Both the position numbers and the translations under genes were made by a program. Under the pieces are notes generated by a model. The model had not been told where the DNA came from. It did no database searches and saw only the letters and a list, made by a program, of their open reading frames with translations. A stretch of 64,000 nt of DNA from Oscillatoriaceae cyanobacterium Prado104 (GTDB lineage: Bacteria > Cyanobacteriota > Cyanobacteriia > Cyanobacteriales > Microcoleaceae): assembly GCA_025454405.1 (NCBI GenBank), contig JALOON010000013.1, positions 24,529-88,528 of the forward strand, read 5' to 3'. Shown piece by piece: positions 28,351 to 36,336 of this stretch; within the stretch, counting starts at the first letter, position 1, and each line of letters opens with the position of its first letter.

Positions 28351-29091
28351 ATGGCTAACATCAATATTGCAAATACTCCCAATGCACAAGGCACAGAGGC
28401 TGATGACTTCATTCTTGATACTGATGGCAGCCGCAGAACGCTGGGCTTGGGGGGTAATGACTGGATCCGTGGCGTGGGTGGCAATGATGAACTGTTCGGG
28501 AATCTTGGCCGTGACTCACTAGATGGTGAGGGCGGGTTCGATACCCTCTACGGTGGTAAAGATGGAGATGATCTTGACGGTGGACTTGACGATGACGTTT
28601 TGTTTGGGAATGCGGGCACTGATGAGCTTATTGGTGGACGCGGCAACGATCGAATGTTTGGGGGGCGTGATAACGACCAGCTATTGGGTGGCGATGGTGC
28701 GGACATTTTATCTGGAGATTTAGGTTTTGATCTTCTGAATGGAGGATCTGGACGAGACACGTTTATCATTCAAGATGAAGTCGCTACTAATACAGTAGAT
28801 TTTCTGCAGGATTTCTTCCCTGGGGAAGACAAAATTGCACTTCCAAAAGGTCTAACATTTGCTGACATCGAAATCCTGACTTTTAAAACTGCTGGGTTGA
28901 ATCCAGCTTTCGTGGCAAGGCAGTTTGAACCCTGGAATTCATTTTGTGGCGTCTGTGCTGGTGCCGATCAAAATCTAGCTCTACGAGTTAAATCAACTAA
29001 TCGAATTATTGGACTTGTGAATAAATCGCCAACTTCTCTTGTTCCTCTAACACCAGCGAGCTTGACAGCAGCGGACTTTATCACCAGTTGA
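28351..29091 (+). CDS. RTX calcium-binding repeat protein
   Basis: A 246-residue protein with about eight GGxGxDxLxG-type nonapeptide repeats between residues 30 and 140 (GNDWIRGVGGNDELFG, GGRGNDRMFGGRDNDQLLGG and similar). These fold into a calcium-binding beta-roll. The C-terminal 100 residues (DFLQDFFPGEDKIALPKGL and onward) match the usual domain after cyanobacterial RTX repeats. No N-terminal signal peptide, so type I secretion is likely. Complete; no secretion genes adjacent. Confidence 0.88.
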   Translation: MANINIANTPNAQGTEADDFILDTDGSRRTLGLGGNDWIRGVGGNDELFGNLGRDSLDGEGGFDTLYGGKDGDDLDGGLDDDVLFGNAGTDELIGGRGNDRMFGGRDNDQLLGGDGADILSGDLGFDLLNGGSGRDTFIIQDEVATNTVDFLQDFFPGEDKIALPKGLTFADIEILTFKTAGLNPAFVARQFEPWNSFCGVCAGADQNLALRVKSTNRIIGLVNKSPTSLVPLTPASLTAADFITS

Positions 29092-29283
29092 AGATTCTGC
29101 TATGCTGGCTGGTAGCCTGTCGCGATCGAAAATAACGAGCGCTTTTCAATTTAGAAATAACCAAAAGACGATCGCCCATCATCTCCCAACTTGTGAAAAA
29201 GTGCGATCGCCACTCTTTCCACCTATACTTGTAAAAACTATTTATCCGAGATATACTAGGTAATAGAAAGCAAGCAACCTCAG

Positions 29284-29517
29284 ATGATGGAAGCGAAAAC
29301 CATAATGAAAACTCAAAGCTTCACCGCCATCATTTACAAAGAAGAAGATATGTACATTGCCGAATGTCCAGAAGTCGGCACAGTTGACCAAGGCGAAACC
29401 ATAGAAGAAGCGATCGCCAACCTCAAAGAAGCTACAAAGCTCTATCTCGAAGAGTGTCCTTTCCCCGACGAAATCGCTCCCAGGTTTGTAACCAGTATAG
29501 AGGTTAGCTATGCCTAG
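29284..29517 (+). CDS. hicB: HicB-family antitoxin
   Basis: A 77-residue HicB-like protein with the partial RNase H-type fold: FTAIIYKEEDMYIAECPEVG then VDQGETIEEAIANLKEATKL is diagnostic. The third ATG (29305, MKTQSFTAII) is the more usual family start; the ORF opens at 29284. It overlaps hicA by 8 nt on the same strand in the antitoxin-first order. Neutralises HicA and is likely to autoregulate. Confidence 0.9.
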   Translation: MMEAKTIMKTQSFTAIIYKEEDMYIAECPEVGTVDQGETIEEAIANLKEATKLYLEECPFPDEIAPRFVTSIEVSYA

Positions 29518-29737
29518 GTTGCCCAGAATATCAAGCCTAGAAGTAATTCGCGTACTAGAACGCTTAGGCTTTTATCAAGCTAGACAAACTGGTAGCCATG
29601 TTGTCCTCAAAAAAACTCTCCCTGATGGAGAAATTGTTTGCGTTGTACCACTCCACCGCGAGTTAAAAATTGGCACACTTAGCGGTGTTCTCAAGCAAGC
29701 AAAGGTTACACCTGATGAGTTTATAGCGAATTTATAA
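29510..29737 (+). CDS. hicA: HicA-family mRNA interferase toxin
   Basis: A 75-residue double-stranded-RNA-binding-like toxin that cleaves mRNA. Catalytic His is visible in RQTGSHVVLKK, preceded by EVIRVLERLGFYQA and followed by VVPLHRELKIGTLSGVLKQA. Full length and intact, unlike several other toxins in this window. Translationally coupled to hicB by an 8-nt overlap. Confidence 0.92.
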   Translation: MPRLPRISSLEVIRVLERLGFYQARQTGSHVVLKKTLPDGEIVCVVPLHRELKIGTLSGVLKQAKVTPDEFIANL

Positions 29738-29833
29738 GGGCTAAACTCATCATCTTTCTCTGACAGACGATCGCCCTTACCTCCCGACTTGTCAAAAAGT
29801 GCGATCGCCCGTTGTGTTTTAGAGAACGCGAAC

Positions 29834-30238
29834 CTACTGATAAAGATTATGATTCGGATCTAACCAAACAATATAAAACACATCCTCAATAAAAAAACCA
29901 TGCACTCGACCGCGATCGTTAGTTGAAAGAGAAAACTGATAGGGAACCGTTACTAATTCTTTTTCGTTCGGAATCCCAAACCCATTGGGTTCAGTTGTTT
30001 CTCGCCACTTAATCGGATGACAGCGAAGGGATTGACTGCGATTCATCTTCACTTCTTGTGCGGTTAATGTCGATAAATCGCGCAATCTTTCCAGAAAAGC
30101 AATAAAGTAATTCGGAGGACGATCGCGAATTGAAAATTTTTCATTTTGTGTTTGCAAATACTTGAAGGAAAATCCCAAACTTGCGGGCGGTTTCGGTTGA
30201 GAAGGGACAATTTTAGACTGAGGTTGCTTCTTTGACAC
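29834..30238 (-). CDS. Putative toxin partner of a Panacea antitoxin (134 aa, unrecognised fold)
   Basis: Not recognised with confidence. A basic 134-residue protein; the N-terminal 30 residues are Pro/Lys-rich, then FSIRDRPPNYFIAFLERLRD and a conserved-looking C-terminus GRVHGFFIEDVFYIVWLDPN-H-N-L-Y. That end, with alternating beta strands, resembles small toxin families. Its start overlaps the 3' end of the upstream DUF4065/Panacea gene by 26 nt, strongly suggesting a bicistronic TA pair. A 45-bp piece of its 3' region is duplicated at 31967-32012. Toxicity is an inference. Confidence 0.6.
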   Translation of the reverse strand: MSKKQPQSKIVPSQPKPPASLGFSFKYLQTQNEKFSIRDRPPNYFIAFLERLRDLSTLTAQEVKMNRSQSLRCHPIKWRETTEPNGFGIPNEKELVTVPYQFSLSTNDRGRVHGFFIEDVFYIVWLDPNHNLYQ

Positions 30239-30845
30239 GGGCAGAATAATATTTTTTCATCGATTTTTGAGAAATAATGGCATGACAAGATTCGTCTCTC
30301 GGCAAATTCCCTCTCGCTTCCAGCCAAGGCATTTCACTGCAAATTATGCGTTCCAAAGTTTCATCATCATACTCAAAATAAGCCTCAGCAACTTCTTCGA
30401 GAAATTCCCCGATTTGTTCTGGAAGTTGCGGTCGATCGACCTTTTCTGAAATAGGTTCCCAACTAAATTGACTTGTATATCGCTCTAATAAATCGGGAAT
30501 TACGGGGCCATGAACCCACGCTTGAAAATCGGAATTAAATAGCGGCGTTCCATAAATTGCTAAATGCCAAGCTTGAGCGCAATACAGGAGTTTTTGTAGC
30601 TTGTAGGCGTTGATTTCTACATCGGATTGCGAGGCTAACCAAATCAAATAATTGGCAATATATCCAGCACTAATTTTTTCTGAATTAATTTCAATACCAA
30701 CAACTTTCAGTTGACCGTTAGCTATATTTTCCAAGAGTTCTGAAACAGAGAAGTTGAATTGTTGGGCAATTTGTTCGAGTTTTTGCCCTACAGGAGAATC
30801 TACAGTTACTCGGTATTCAGTTTTTTTTGAAGTCGCTTGAGTCAT
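30213..30845 (-). CDS. Panacea-domain (DUF4065/SocA-like) antitoxin
   Basis: A 210-residue protein. Residues about 1-55 form a possible DNA-binding head (VDSPVGQKLEQIAQQFNFSV..LLENIANGQLKVVG). Residues 57-165 are a Panacea/DUF4065 domain (IANYLIWLASQSDVEINAYK, LQKLLYCAQAWHLAIYGTPL, FQAWVHGPVIPDLLERY). Panacea domains act as interchangeable antitoxin modules next to unrelated toxins. The downstream overlapping gene (29834-30238) is the presumed toxin. The head region supports autoregulation. Start at 30845 is the only good ATG. Confidence 0.8.
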   Translation of the reverse strand: MTQATSKKTEYRVTVDSPVGQKLEQIAQQFNFSVSELLENIANGQLKVVGIEINSEKISAGYIANYLIWLASQSDVEINAYKLQKLLYCAQAWHLAIYGTPLFNSDFQAWVHGPVIPDLLERYTSQFSWEPISEKVDRPQLPEQIGEFLEEVAEAYFEYDDETLERIICSEMPWLEARGNLPRDESCHAIISQKSMKKYYSARVKEATSV

Positions 30846-30974
30846 GGCCGCTATTTCTTATCAGTGACTTAAGTAATTATAGCAAATAGTAGTAAATTTA
30901 AGCATGAGAGGGAAAGTGCGATCGCCTCTGTTCTGCCGTTCGTGGTAAACTCCTCGGTAGCAAGACAAGAATCA

Positions 30975-31253
30975 ATGTCAATCTTAACTAAAGCAAAAAA
31001 AATGAAACCGCAGCTCGACGATCGAATTAAAACTTTAATTGATATTTCTGCTGATTTCTCCGATCGCATTATTCCCAAAGAGAGTCTGGGAACGATAGTG
31101 GAATGTTACGAAAATCCTGAAGGTTACGCTGTCGATATTGCCTTTCCCAATCCGCAGCTAGTCGGAGGTTTTGAATACGAAAATGTTGTGCTAACGCCGC
31201 AGCAATTTGTTGTAGTTGTTCGTGCTGTAGGAGGTATTAAATTAGGAATTTAG
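30975..31253 (+). CDS. DUF4926-like small protein
   Basis: About 92 residues from ATG 30975; an upstream in-frame GTG at 30942 and an internal ATG at 31002 are alternatives. The core IPKESLGTIVECYENPEGYAVDI followed by ENVVLTPQQF fits the DUF4926 pattern (G-T-I/V-V..Y.V-E/D-F..L...Q), an SH3-like barrel often found in small accessory modules. It lies just before a DUF6883/DUF4926 pair, suggesting this stretch once held two such modules. Function unknown. Confidence 0.6.
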   Translation: MSILTKAKKMKPQLDDRIKTLIDISADFSDRIIPKESLGTIVECYENPEGYAVDIAFPNPQLVGGFEYENVVLTPQQFVVVVRAVGGIKLGI

Positions 31254-31380
31254 CAGGCTATATGGAAATTCCTGGTTGACAAATACTAGCCGATCTAACC
31301 GGAAAACTGTTTTTAGAGAAATGCGATCGCCCGTGCTTGACCCATCACATCAAATCTGATTAATATAGAAGAAGTAAGTA

Positions 31381-31728
31381 TTGGAAAAACTTTTGAAACT
31401 GCCAAATTATGAAAGAGCAGTCATTCCTCAGAAAAAAATTACTGAATATCTGCTCTCACTCACTCACCGCGACGGTTCAAGCAAAGCAAAATTTTTTTTG
31501 CGATTTGGCTTTTCCGTCGATGCTTGGGAAGTCATGGCAACGGCCTTGCTGCGTCATGCCGCCGATCGTGAATTAGCTAAAATAGAAGAATCTCCTTTTG
31601 GTACTCGGTACGTTATTGAAGGAGAAATGCTAGCACCAGATGGCAGAACACCTTTTGTGCGTTCTGTTTGGTTTATTGAAACCGGAGGCGAGACTCCGAG
31701 GTTAGTAAGTGCCTATCCACCAGATTAA
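31381..31728 (+). CDS. DUF6883 protein (TTG start)
   Basis: A 115-residue protein of the DUF6883 type: LPNYERAVIPQKKITEYLLS, then KAKFFLRFGFSVDAWEVMAT and YVIEGEMLAPDGRTPFVRSV-W-F. DUF6883 domains occur alone or at the C-terminus of polymorphic toxins and are commonly followed by DUF4926, exactly as here (8-bp gap). The start is TTG at 31381; no in-frame ATG lies upstream. A toxin-like role is inferred from context only. Confidence 0.75.
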   Translation: MEKLLKLPNYERAVIPQKKITEYLLSLTHRDGSSKAKFFLRFGFSVDAWEVMATALLRHAADRELAKIEESPFGTRYVIEGEMLAPDGRTPFVRSVWFIETGGETPRLVSAYPPD

Positions 31729-31736
31729 AAAATAAA

Positions 31737-31961
31737 ATGATTCAAGAACTTGACAGCGTTGTTTTAACAACGGATATTCCAGAACAAAATTTAGAGCGAG
31801 GCGATATTGGCACAGTTGTTTTAGTGCATCAAGGTGGTGCTGGCTATGAGGTAGAATTTGTTACCTTGACGGGTAAAACAGTCGCTATTATTTCCCTGTT
31901 TAGTACGCAAGTTAGAGGTATAGGTGAGAGAGAAATTGCTCGCGCCCGAATGTTAGCTTGA
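31737..31961 (+). CDS. DUF4926 protein
   Basis: A 74-residue SH3-like protein: ELDSVVLTTDIPEQNLERGD then IGTVVLVHQGGAGYEVEFVT is a clear DUF4926 signature. Eight bases after DUF6883 on the same strand, so co-transcribed and a likely immunity or antitoxin partner of it (inference from the recurrent pairing). Intact. Confidence 0.8.
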   Translation: MIQELDSVVLTTDIPEQNLERGDIGTVVLVHQGGAGYEVEFVTLTGKTVAIISLFSTQVRGIGEREIARARMLA

Positions 31962-31966
31962 AACTT

Positions 31967-32012
31967 CCAAACAATATAAAACACATCCTCAATAAAAAAC
32001 CATGCACTCGAT
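31967..32012 (-). pseudogene. Duplicated fragment of the 29834-30238 putative toxin gene
   Basis: This 45-base stretch is nearly identical to 29864-29910, which encodes the VHGFFIEDVFYIVW part of the putative toxin. The only clear change inside the matched stretch is one fewer A in a run of seven, which shifts the frame. It marks a second, decayed copy of that toxin 2 kb away, or a local copy event. Confidence 0.7.
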
Positions 32013-32015
32013 CGC

Positions 32016-32054
32016 CCAAAAAAAAGTTGCTGCCTCTCACGTGAGGGCAGCTAC
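32016..32054 (-). terminator. Rho-independent terminator of the 32093-32290 gene
   Basis: On the minus strand a stem (GTAGCTGCCCTCAC / GTGAGAGGCAGCAAC, one bulge) is followed at once by eight T residues. It lies 40 bp after the stop of the leftward small gene. The classical hairpin plus U-tract is clear. Confidence 0.8.
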
Positions 32055-32092
32055 TTAAATACAGCATTTTAAAGTCTCTCAAAACATCAGAA

Positions 32093-32290
32093 CTAACCTT
32101 CAGAAACTGTCGATTTATTCGGCAGTTGCAAATCGTCGGGATCTACATAATGACAAACTGCTTTATCCATGCAAATCAAGGCCCAACCAGACTTATCAAT
32201 GCTCATCAGCTTGTAAGACGCAGGCTGAATGAAAAAACCTTTGTGATTGCGGGTTGCCGGTTTGATATTAACGTGGCTTTCAGTGTTCAT
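32093..32290 (-). CDS. Conserved-type small hypothetical protein (65 aa)
   Basis: A 65-residue soluble protein with two cysteines (WALICMDKAVCHYVDPDDLQ). No known family could be named. A strong intrinsic terminator follows its stop, which supports it being a real transcribed gene. Its upstream region (32291-32489) has no competing ORF on this strand. Confidence 0.55.
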   Translation of the reverse strand: MNTESHVNIKPATRNHKGFFIQPASYKLMSIDKSGWALICMDKAVCHYVDPDDLQLPNKSTVSEG

Positions 32291-32489
32291 AGCCTTACAA
32301 CTCCTGAGTATTATTCGTTAGTTAAGCCTGTACTCCGCCGAGCGGATTTGTGAATCGTCTAAGTTTTCAAATACTAGCACTGCTTTTCTGAGTTTTCCAT
32401 AAACTTATTTATTGATTTATTACGATGTCGTAATAAACCCTAAAGCCGATTTCCTTGCTCCCCGCCCAGGAATCGACCTGTTTGCGCTG

Positions 32490-32906
32490 TTACAGCTCGA
32501 AAAGCCACTGCTTGACGCGGGCAAGACTTTTCCAGTCCGGTTTTCTGCTTAACCCTTCTTCAAAATTCTTTTTTACCTCGTCGAGCAATTCTTCGGAAGC
32601 CATTAATAATTGCTGGGCTACTTCTACGTGGGGACGAACGCCTTTTTCTTTGAGTTCCAGCATCGCCGATGCTAAGTTAATCCGGGCTTGGGGGTCGTGA
32701 GGGTTCAATTTCACGGCGGTTTTAGCTGCCTTGAGGGCCGGTGCGGGTTTATTTTCTAACAGGTAAAGCCACGAGAGGCTGGCCCAGGCATTGCCGTTTT
32801 TCGGGGCTTTCTCGCACACTTCTTTGAACACGGGAATCAAATCTGCTGGAGCATCGCCAGCTTGGTAGCGATCGTAACCTTCTTTAAACAATTCTTCAGG
32901 AGTCAT
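32490..32906 (-). CDS. Small TPR protein
   Basis: A 138-residue cytosolic protein. Two TPR-like helical hairpins are visible (EELFKEGYDRYQAGDAPADL, GNAWASLSWLYLLENKPAPALKAAKTAVKLNPHD with the W-L-G/A-Y-P pattern). The C-terminal part is helical and charged. Probably a protein-interaction scaffold; partner unknown. Complete; a palindromic repeat cluster lies upstream. Confidence 0.8.
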   Translation of the reverse strand: MTPEELFKEGYDRYQAGDAPADLIPVFKEVCEKAPKNGNAWASLSWLYLLENKPAPALKAAKTAVKLNPHDPQARINLASAMLELKEKGVRPHVEVAQQLLMASEELLDEVKKNFEEGLSRKPDWKSLARVKQWLFEL

Positions 32907-32965
32907 TCGATTTTGGATTTGGGATTTTCGATTTTAGATTGCTCGGGCTGTCGCGGATGCGCCGT

Positions 32966-33110
32966 GGCTTGTTTTCTTGTTACCAGGCTGTTTTCTCGTT
33001 ACCAGGCTGTGTCTGGTAACGCATACTTCGAGGCTCTGCCTCGAATTTACCCGAAGCCTCGCGAGGCAGAGCCTCTGGACATGGGTTCCCAGGCACAGCC
33101 TGGGAACCAG
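32966..33110. repeat. CCAGGCTGTGTCTGG / GAGGCAGAGCCTC repeat cluster
   Basis: A second cluster of the family seen at 23618-23775: TTACCAGGCTGTGTCTGGTAA, GAGGCTCTGCCTC, GAGGCAGAGCCTC and TTCCCAGGCACAGCCTGGGAA. A GGTGCGCGGCGCGCACC palindrome follows at 33150-33166. The 320 bp between the TPR and IscA genes hold only these. Confidence 0.75.
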
Positions 33111-33149
33111 AACAACCAGAAAAACCAGCAACGCTCCTACAAATAATAA

Positions 33150-33166
33150 GGTGCGCGGCGCGCACC
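33150..33166. repeat. GGTGCGC palindrome (copy 2 of 5)
   Basis: GGTGCGCGGCGCGCACC followed by CTACAAAT; same family as 12335-12351, with variation only at the centre. Confidence 0.75.
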
Positions 33167-33230
33167 CTACAAATCAGGTCAATTAGCAATTGCTAATACT
33201 CCGCGATCGCGCACCAAGCAATTTTCTAAT

Positions 33231-33584
33231 TTAAGCAGAAAAAGAGTTGCCGCAGCCGCAAGTCTGGGTAGCGTTGGGGTTGGTAAACTGGAAGCCGCCA
33301 CCGATCATAGCGTCGCTAAAGTCGAGTACCAAACCGTAGAGATAGAGAATGCTTTTGCGATCGCACACTACCTGAAAACCTTCGTAATCAAACACTTCAT
33401 CGTCTTCTCTGACAGTGCTGGGGTCTGCGAAATCCATTACGTAAGACATTCCCGAGCACCCGCCCTGGCGCACTCCCACCCGCAAGCAAAGGTCTTTACC
33501 TTGTTTTTCTCTCAGGGCTAAAACTTGACGGACTGCGGAGTCTGTCATTTGAATGCCCCGCTGTTGAGAAATGGTTTGAGTCAT
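33231..33584 (-). CDS. IscA/SufA (HesB) A-type iron-sulfur carrier
   Basis: A 117-residue A-type carrier that delivers Fe-S clusters to apo-proteins. The three conserved ligand cysteines are present: Cys43 (GGCSGMSYVMDF) and Cys109/Cys111 (TCGCGNSF). Core motifs QVLALREKQGKDLCLRVGVR and LYLYGLVLDFSDAMIGGGF are typical. It may be SufA or IscA of the plant/cyanobacterial type; sequence alone does not separate them. Alternative start at the internal Met13. Confidence 0.9.
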   Translation of the reverse strand: MTQTISQQRGIQMTDSAVRQVLALREKQGKDLCLRVGVRQGGCSGMSYVMDFADPSTVREDDEVFDYEGFQVVCDRKSILYLYGLVLDFSDAMIGGGFQFTNPNATQTCGCGNSFSA

Positions 33585-33848
33585 CGTTTTGCCGAACTCC
33601 TGATACTGTGAAATTCTAAGACTTTTATCCGATCGCTCTATTATACAATAATTTCGCTACAACCTTCAATCCGGTTAGATTTTAGTTCTTATATTTGGGA
33701 TTTTTGATTTTAATTTTCGATTTTTTTGAGGTTTAAATTTGCAATTTTAATTTGCGATTTTTGATTTAAAGTTGCAAATTTCTAATTTTCAATCTTCACT
33801 CGGACACTTAAAATATAAAAATCGAAATCTAAAATCCAAACTCTAAAA

Positions 33849-34532
33849 TTACTCTTGCCCTGCCAATTCCCGAACAAAAACTTGATGCGCCTCGCCAGCA
33901 ATTCCTACTTGCAGTACATTTAGCACTTCCATCATATTGCCCTCCAACAGGGCAGGCACTGCCAGCCACAATCCAGGGAAAGTGCTGCTGCGAATGATGC
34001 CATCAGCATCGGGTTCAATTAACACAAATTCTTCAGCTTGCAATCTGAACCAACTGAAGCGATTCTCAAAGGTTTGCCAAACTAAATACTCCTGCACTCC
34101 ATTGCGGCGGTAAGCGTTTTTCTTGGCTCCTAGATCGATCGTAGCGCTGCTACTAGCAATTTCCGCGACAAGTTCCGGCCCTCCTTCAATGTAGCCATCC
34201 TCGCTAATGGTAGAGTTGCCGCCTGTTTGAATTCGCAGCAGTGCATCCGGTTGCGGTTCATTGTCCAAATCCAGTCGCGTAGTCGTGTTATCGGCGACGC
34301 TCGCGCCTGGTGTGGCACTCCGATACACCCCTAACCAGGTAACTAAATCGGCGTGAGGTGTGCCATGAAAAACTCGTACAGGCGATGCCACGTAAACTAC
34401 TCCTTCAATTAGTTCTGCTTTAAATTTTTCCGGTGTCGCTGCATAGCGACGTTCAAACTCAGCACGAGTCAGGCGATCGCCACTTTCCAAAGCGGGAACT
34501 GGTATAGAACGAGCAGGCTGCTGCAACACCAT
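33849..34532 (-). CDS. Uma2-family (DUF820) putative endonuclease
   Basis: A 227-residue Uma2/DUF820 protein, a PD-(D/E)xK nuclease-fold family greatly expanded in cyanobacteria. Active-site residues are in place: Glu40/Glu43 region (KAELIEGVVYVASPV), Asp96 (PQPDALLRI), Glu124 (LVAEIASSS) and Lys137/138 (LGAKKNAYRRNGVQEYLVW). Target and physiological role unproven. Complete, monocistronic, followed upstream by a MITE-like element. Confidence 0.88.
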   Translation of the reverse strand: MVLQQPARSIPVPALESGDRLTRAEFERRYAATPEKFKAELIEGVVYVASPVRVFHGTPHADLVTWLGVYRSATPGASVADNTTTRLDLDNEPQPDALLRIQTGGNSTISEDGYIEGGPELVAEIASSSATIDLGAKKNAYRRNGVQEYLVWQTFENRFSWFRLQAEEFVLIEPDADGIIRSSTFPGLWLAVPALLEGNMMEVLNVLQVGIAGEAHQVFVRELAGQE

Positions 34533-34570
34533 AATCTACCTCGCTAAGCGTGAAATGAATAGTTTAATTA

Positions 34571-34675
34571 TATAGCGATCGTAAATCATTTGTGAATTTC
34601 TTACTCCCTCCCCTTAGTAAGGGGAGGGTTGGGGTGGGGTCAAAAACTTTACGACTCATTGACGATCTCCATAGC
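34571..34675. repeat. MITE-like element (copy 2; TATAGCGATCGTAAATCATT)
   Basis: Starts TATAGCGATCGTAAATCATT and ends near TCATTGACGATCTCCATAGC, the same termini as 45733-45839; the interior CCCTCCCCTTAGTAAGGGGAGGG hairpin and GGTTGGGGTGGGGT are also shared. Sits between the Uma2 and CbiO genes. Confidence 0.8.
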
Positions 34676-34727
34676 ATCAATTGGTAATTAGTGATTGATG
34701 ATTGGTGATTCGCAATCGTTTCAGAAA

Positions 34728-35462
34728 TCACCAATCTGGTGGCAGATTATAATGCTCGAGAGTAGATTTATCTTGCAGCAATTCTTGCGTATTTCTGTCA
34801 ACTTTAATCTGACCTTCAGCCAAAATTAACGCCCTTTGAGTTGTTTTGCCAATCCAATTTAAATCGTGGGAAGCTATCAAAATAACTTCAACAGGCAGTT
34901 GCGATAAAACCTTAGCTAAATGCCTCCGCCAAGATGGATCTAATCCGTTGGTAGGCTCGTCTAAAATTAAAATTGCCGGCTCTAATGCTAAAATTGCTGC
35001 CAGTGCTGCCAGCCTTCTTTGACCTCCAGAAAGTTCGTGCGCCGATCGATTGGCAAATTCCAATAAACCGAACTCTTCTAGCAATAATAAAGCTCGATCG
35101 CGCGCAACTTTTGCAGGCACTCCGTAATTGCGCGGTCCGAAGGTGACATCTTCTAATATAGTTGGCATGAATAGTTGGTCGTTGGCATCTTGAAAGCAAA
35201 ATCCGATCGACCTCCTTACCTGCGATAAAGTTGCTTGTTCGAGTTTGATTCCCCGCACTCTAATTTCGCCGGATTGAGGCATTTTTAAGCCGATTAAGTT
35301 TTCTAGCAAGGTGCTTTTTCCAGCGCCTGTTAAACCGAGTAGGGCTACTCTTTCTCCCGGTTGCAGGGTAAATGAAATTCCCCGCAATACTGGTTTTTGC
35401 TGCGGGTAGCCGAATACTAAGTCTTGAATTTCGATCGTTGGTGTTTGTTTGAGATTAGTCAA
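34728..35462 (-). CDS. cbiO: Nickel/cobalt ECF transporter ATPase (CbiO/NikO)
   Basis: The energising ATPase of an energy-coupling-factor importer. Walker A GLTGAGKST (43-51), signature LSGGQRR (144-150), Walker B ILILDEP (164-170) and Q-loop near residue 91 (FQDANDQLF, typical of ECF ATPases). Complete at 244 residues. It is the third gene of a leftward cbiM-cbiQ-cbiO set, but a 223-bp gap with repeats separates it from cbiQ, so it may also have its own promoter. Confidence 0.9.
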   Translation of the reverse strand: MTNLKQTPTIEIQDLVFGYPQQKPVLRGISFTLQPGERVALLGLTGAGKSTLLENLIGLKMPQSGEIRVRGIKLEQATLSQVRRSIGFCFQDANDQLFMPTILEDVTFGPRNYGVPAKVARDRALLLLEEFGLLEFANRSAHELSGGQRRLAALAAILALEPAILILDEPTNGLDPSWRRHLAKVLSQLPVEVILIASHDLNWIGKTTQRALILAEGQIKVDRNTQELLQDKSTLEHYNLPPDW

Positions 35463-35499
35463 TTTTGATTTGCCTCGATGTTAGGTTGGTGGTGATTTA

Positions 35500-35682
35500 A
35501 CCGCAGAGGGCGCAGAGGGCGCAGAGAGAGGGGAAGAGAGGGAGATGGGAAGTTTTGAGTTTTAAGTGCGTGAATTTTGAACTGTCTTTAACTCACAACT
35601 CACAACTCAAAACTCAAAACTCCCGCAAACTGTCTTTAACTCAAAACTCAAAATTCACAACTCAAAACTCCTTACCAACTCT
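35500..35682. repeat. CTCAAAACTCA-type microsatellite and CGCAGAGGG repeats between cbiQ and cbiO
   Basis: Positions about 35500-35532 hold AACCGCAGAGGGCGCAGAGGG, a short motif seen again near 54045-54075 and as CGCGAAGACGCGAAGG forms elsewhere. Positions about 35560-35682 hold imperfect copies of AACTCAAAACTC and CTGTCTTTAACTCA. The same family fills 40617-40690 and 44420-44575. Confidence 0.75.
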
Positions 35683-35685
35683 CAA

Positions 35686-36336
35686 CTAACTATAAGAAGC
35701 TATGGTTAATCCGGCTGTTATTACTATTGTTACTGCCAGCAATATTCGCTCTTTTGTTGTCGATTTTGAGTCGGAGGGAAATGTGCCTTGGTAACCGCGA
35801 ATTGTCATGGCAGCGTAGACTCTTTCAGCTCGATCGAGACTTCGCAAATACAAGGCTCCAATTGTTGCCGAACTGACGTAACGCAACCATCCCCCGGTGC
35901 CGGACAAGCCTCGAAGTTGGGCGGCTGTTTTCATGCGATTGACTTCGGATAGCAGGATTTCTAAATACTGTCCGGCTAAAAGTACGATTTCTTGCAAACC
36001 TTTTGGCAGTGGCAATCCTTTGAGAGCAATTCCGAAACAGTGGGGGGGCAAAGTTAGTATAAAGCTGTTCATAATTAGCAGGGAAATTAGGGAACGCAGC
36101 AGCAAAAAACTGGCTTTTTCCCAACCTTGAGGCAGTGCTAATAATGAGAGAAAAATTAATTCTGCTCCTAACAGTTGCGCGAGCGATCGCGCTGGCACTT
36201 TCAGGCAAAATGACCAACAAAGAGCGATCGCCGCATAAATTCCCAGCCAAAACCAAGCGCCTGTCTTTAAAAAAGCAATGCCGATCGCAAGTGTTAAAGA
36301 CAGTCGCAGTCGAAATTCTATGGATATTTCAGACAT
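35686..36336 (-). CDS. cbiQ: ECF transporter transmembrane component (CbiQ/NikQ)
   Basis: A 216-residue integral membrane protein of the EcfT/CbiQ family with about five membrane helices and the conserved cytoplasmic A-R-G motif variants (AAQLRGLSGTGGW and YAAMTIRGYQG) that couple to the ATPase. Its start overlaps the end of cbiM by 8 nt. Acts in the inner membrane with CbiM and CbiO in nickel or cobalt uptake. Complete. Confidence 0.88.
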   Translation of the reverse strand: MSEISIEFRLRLSLTLAIGIAFLKTGAWFWLGIYAAIALCWSFCLKVPARSLAQLLGAELIFLSLLALPQGWEKASFLLLRSLISLLIMNSFILTLPPHCFGIALKGLPLPKGLQEIVLLAGQYLEILLSEVNRMKTAAQLRGLSGTGGWLRYVSSATIGALYLRSLDRAERVYAAMTIRGYQGTFPSDSKSTTKERILLAVTIVITAGLTIASYS

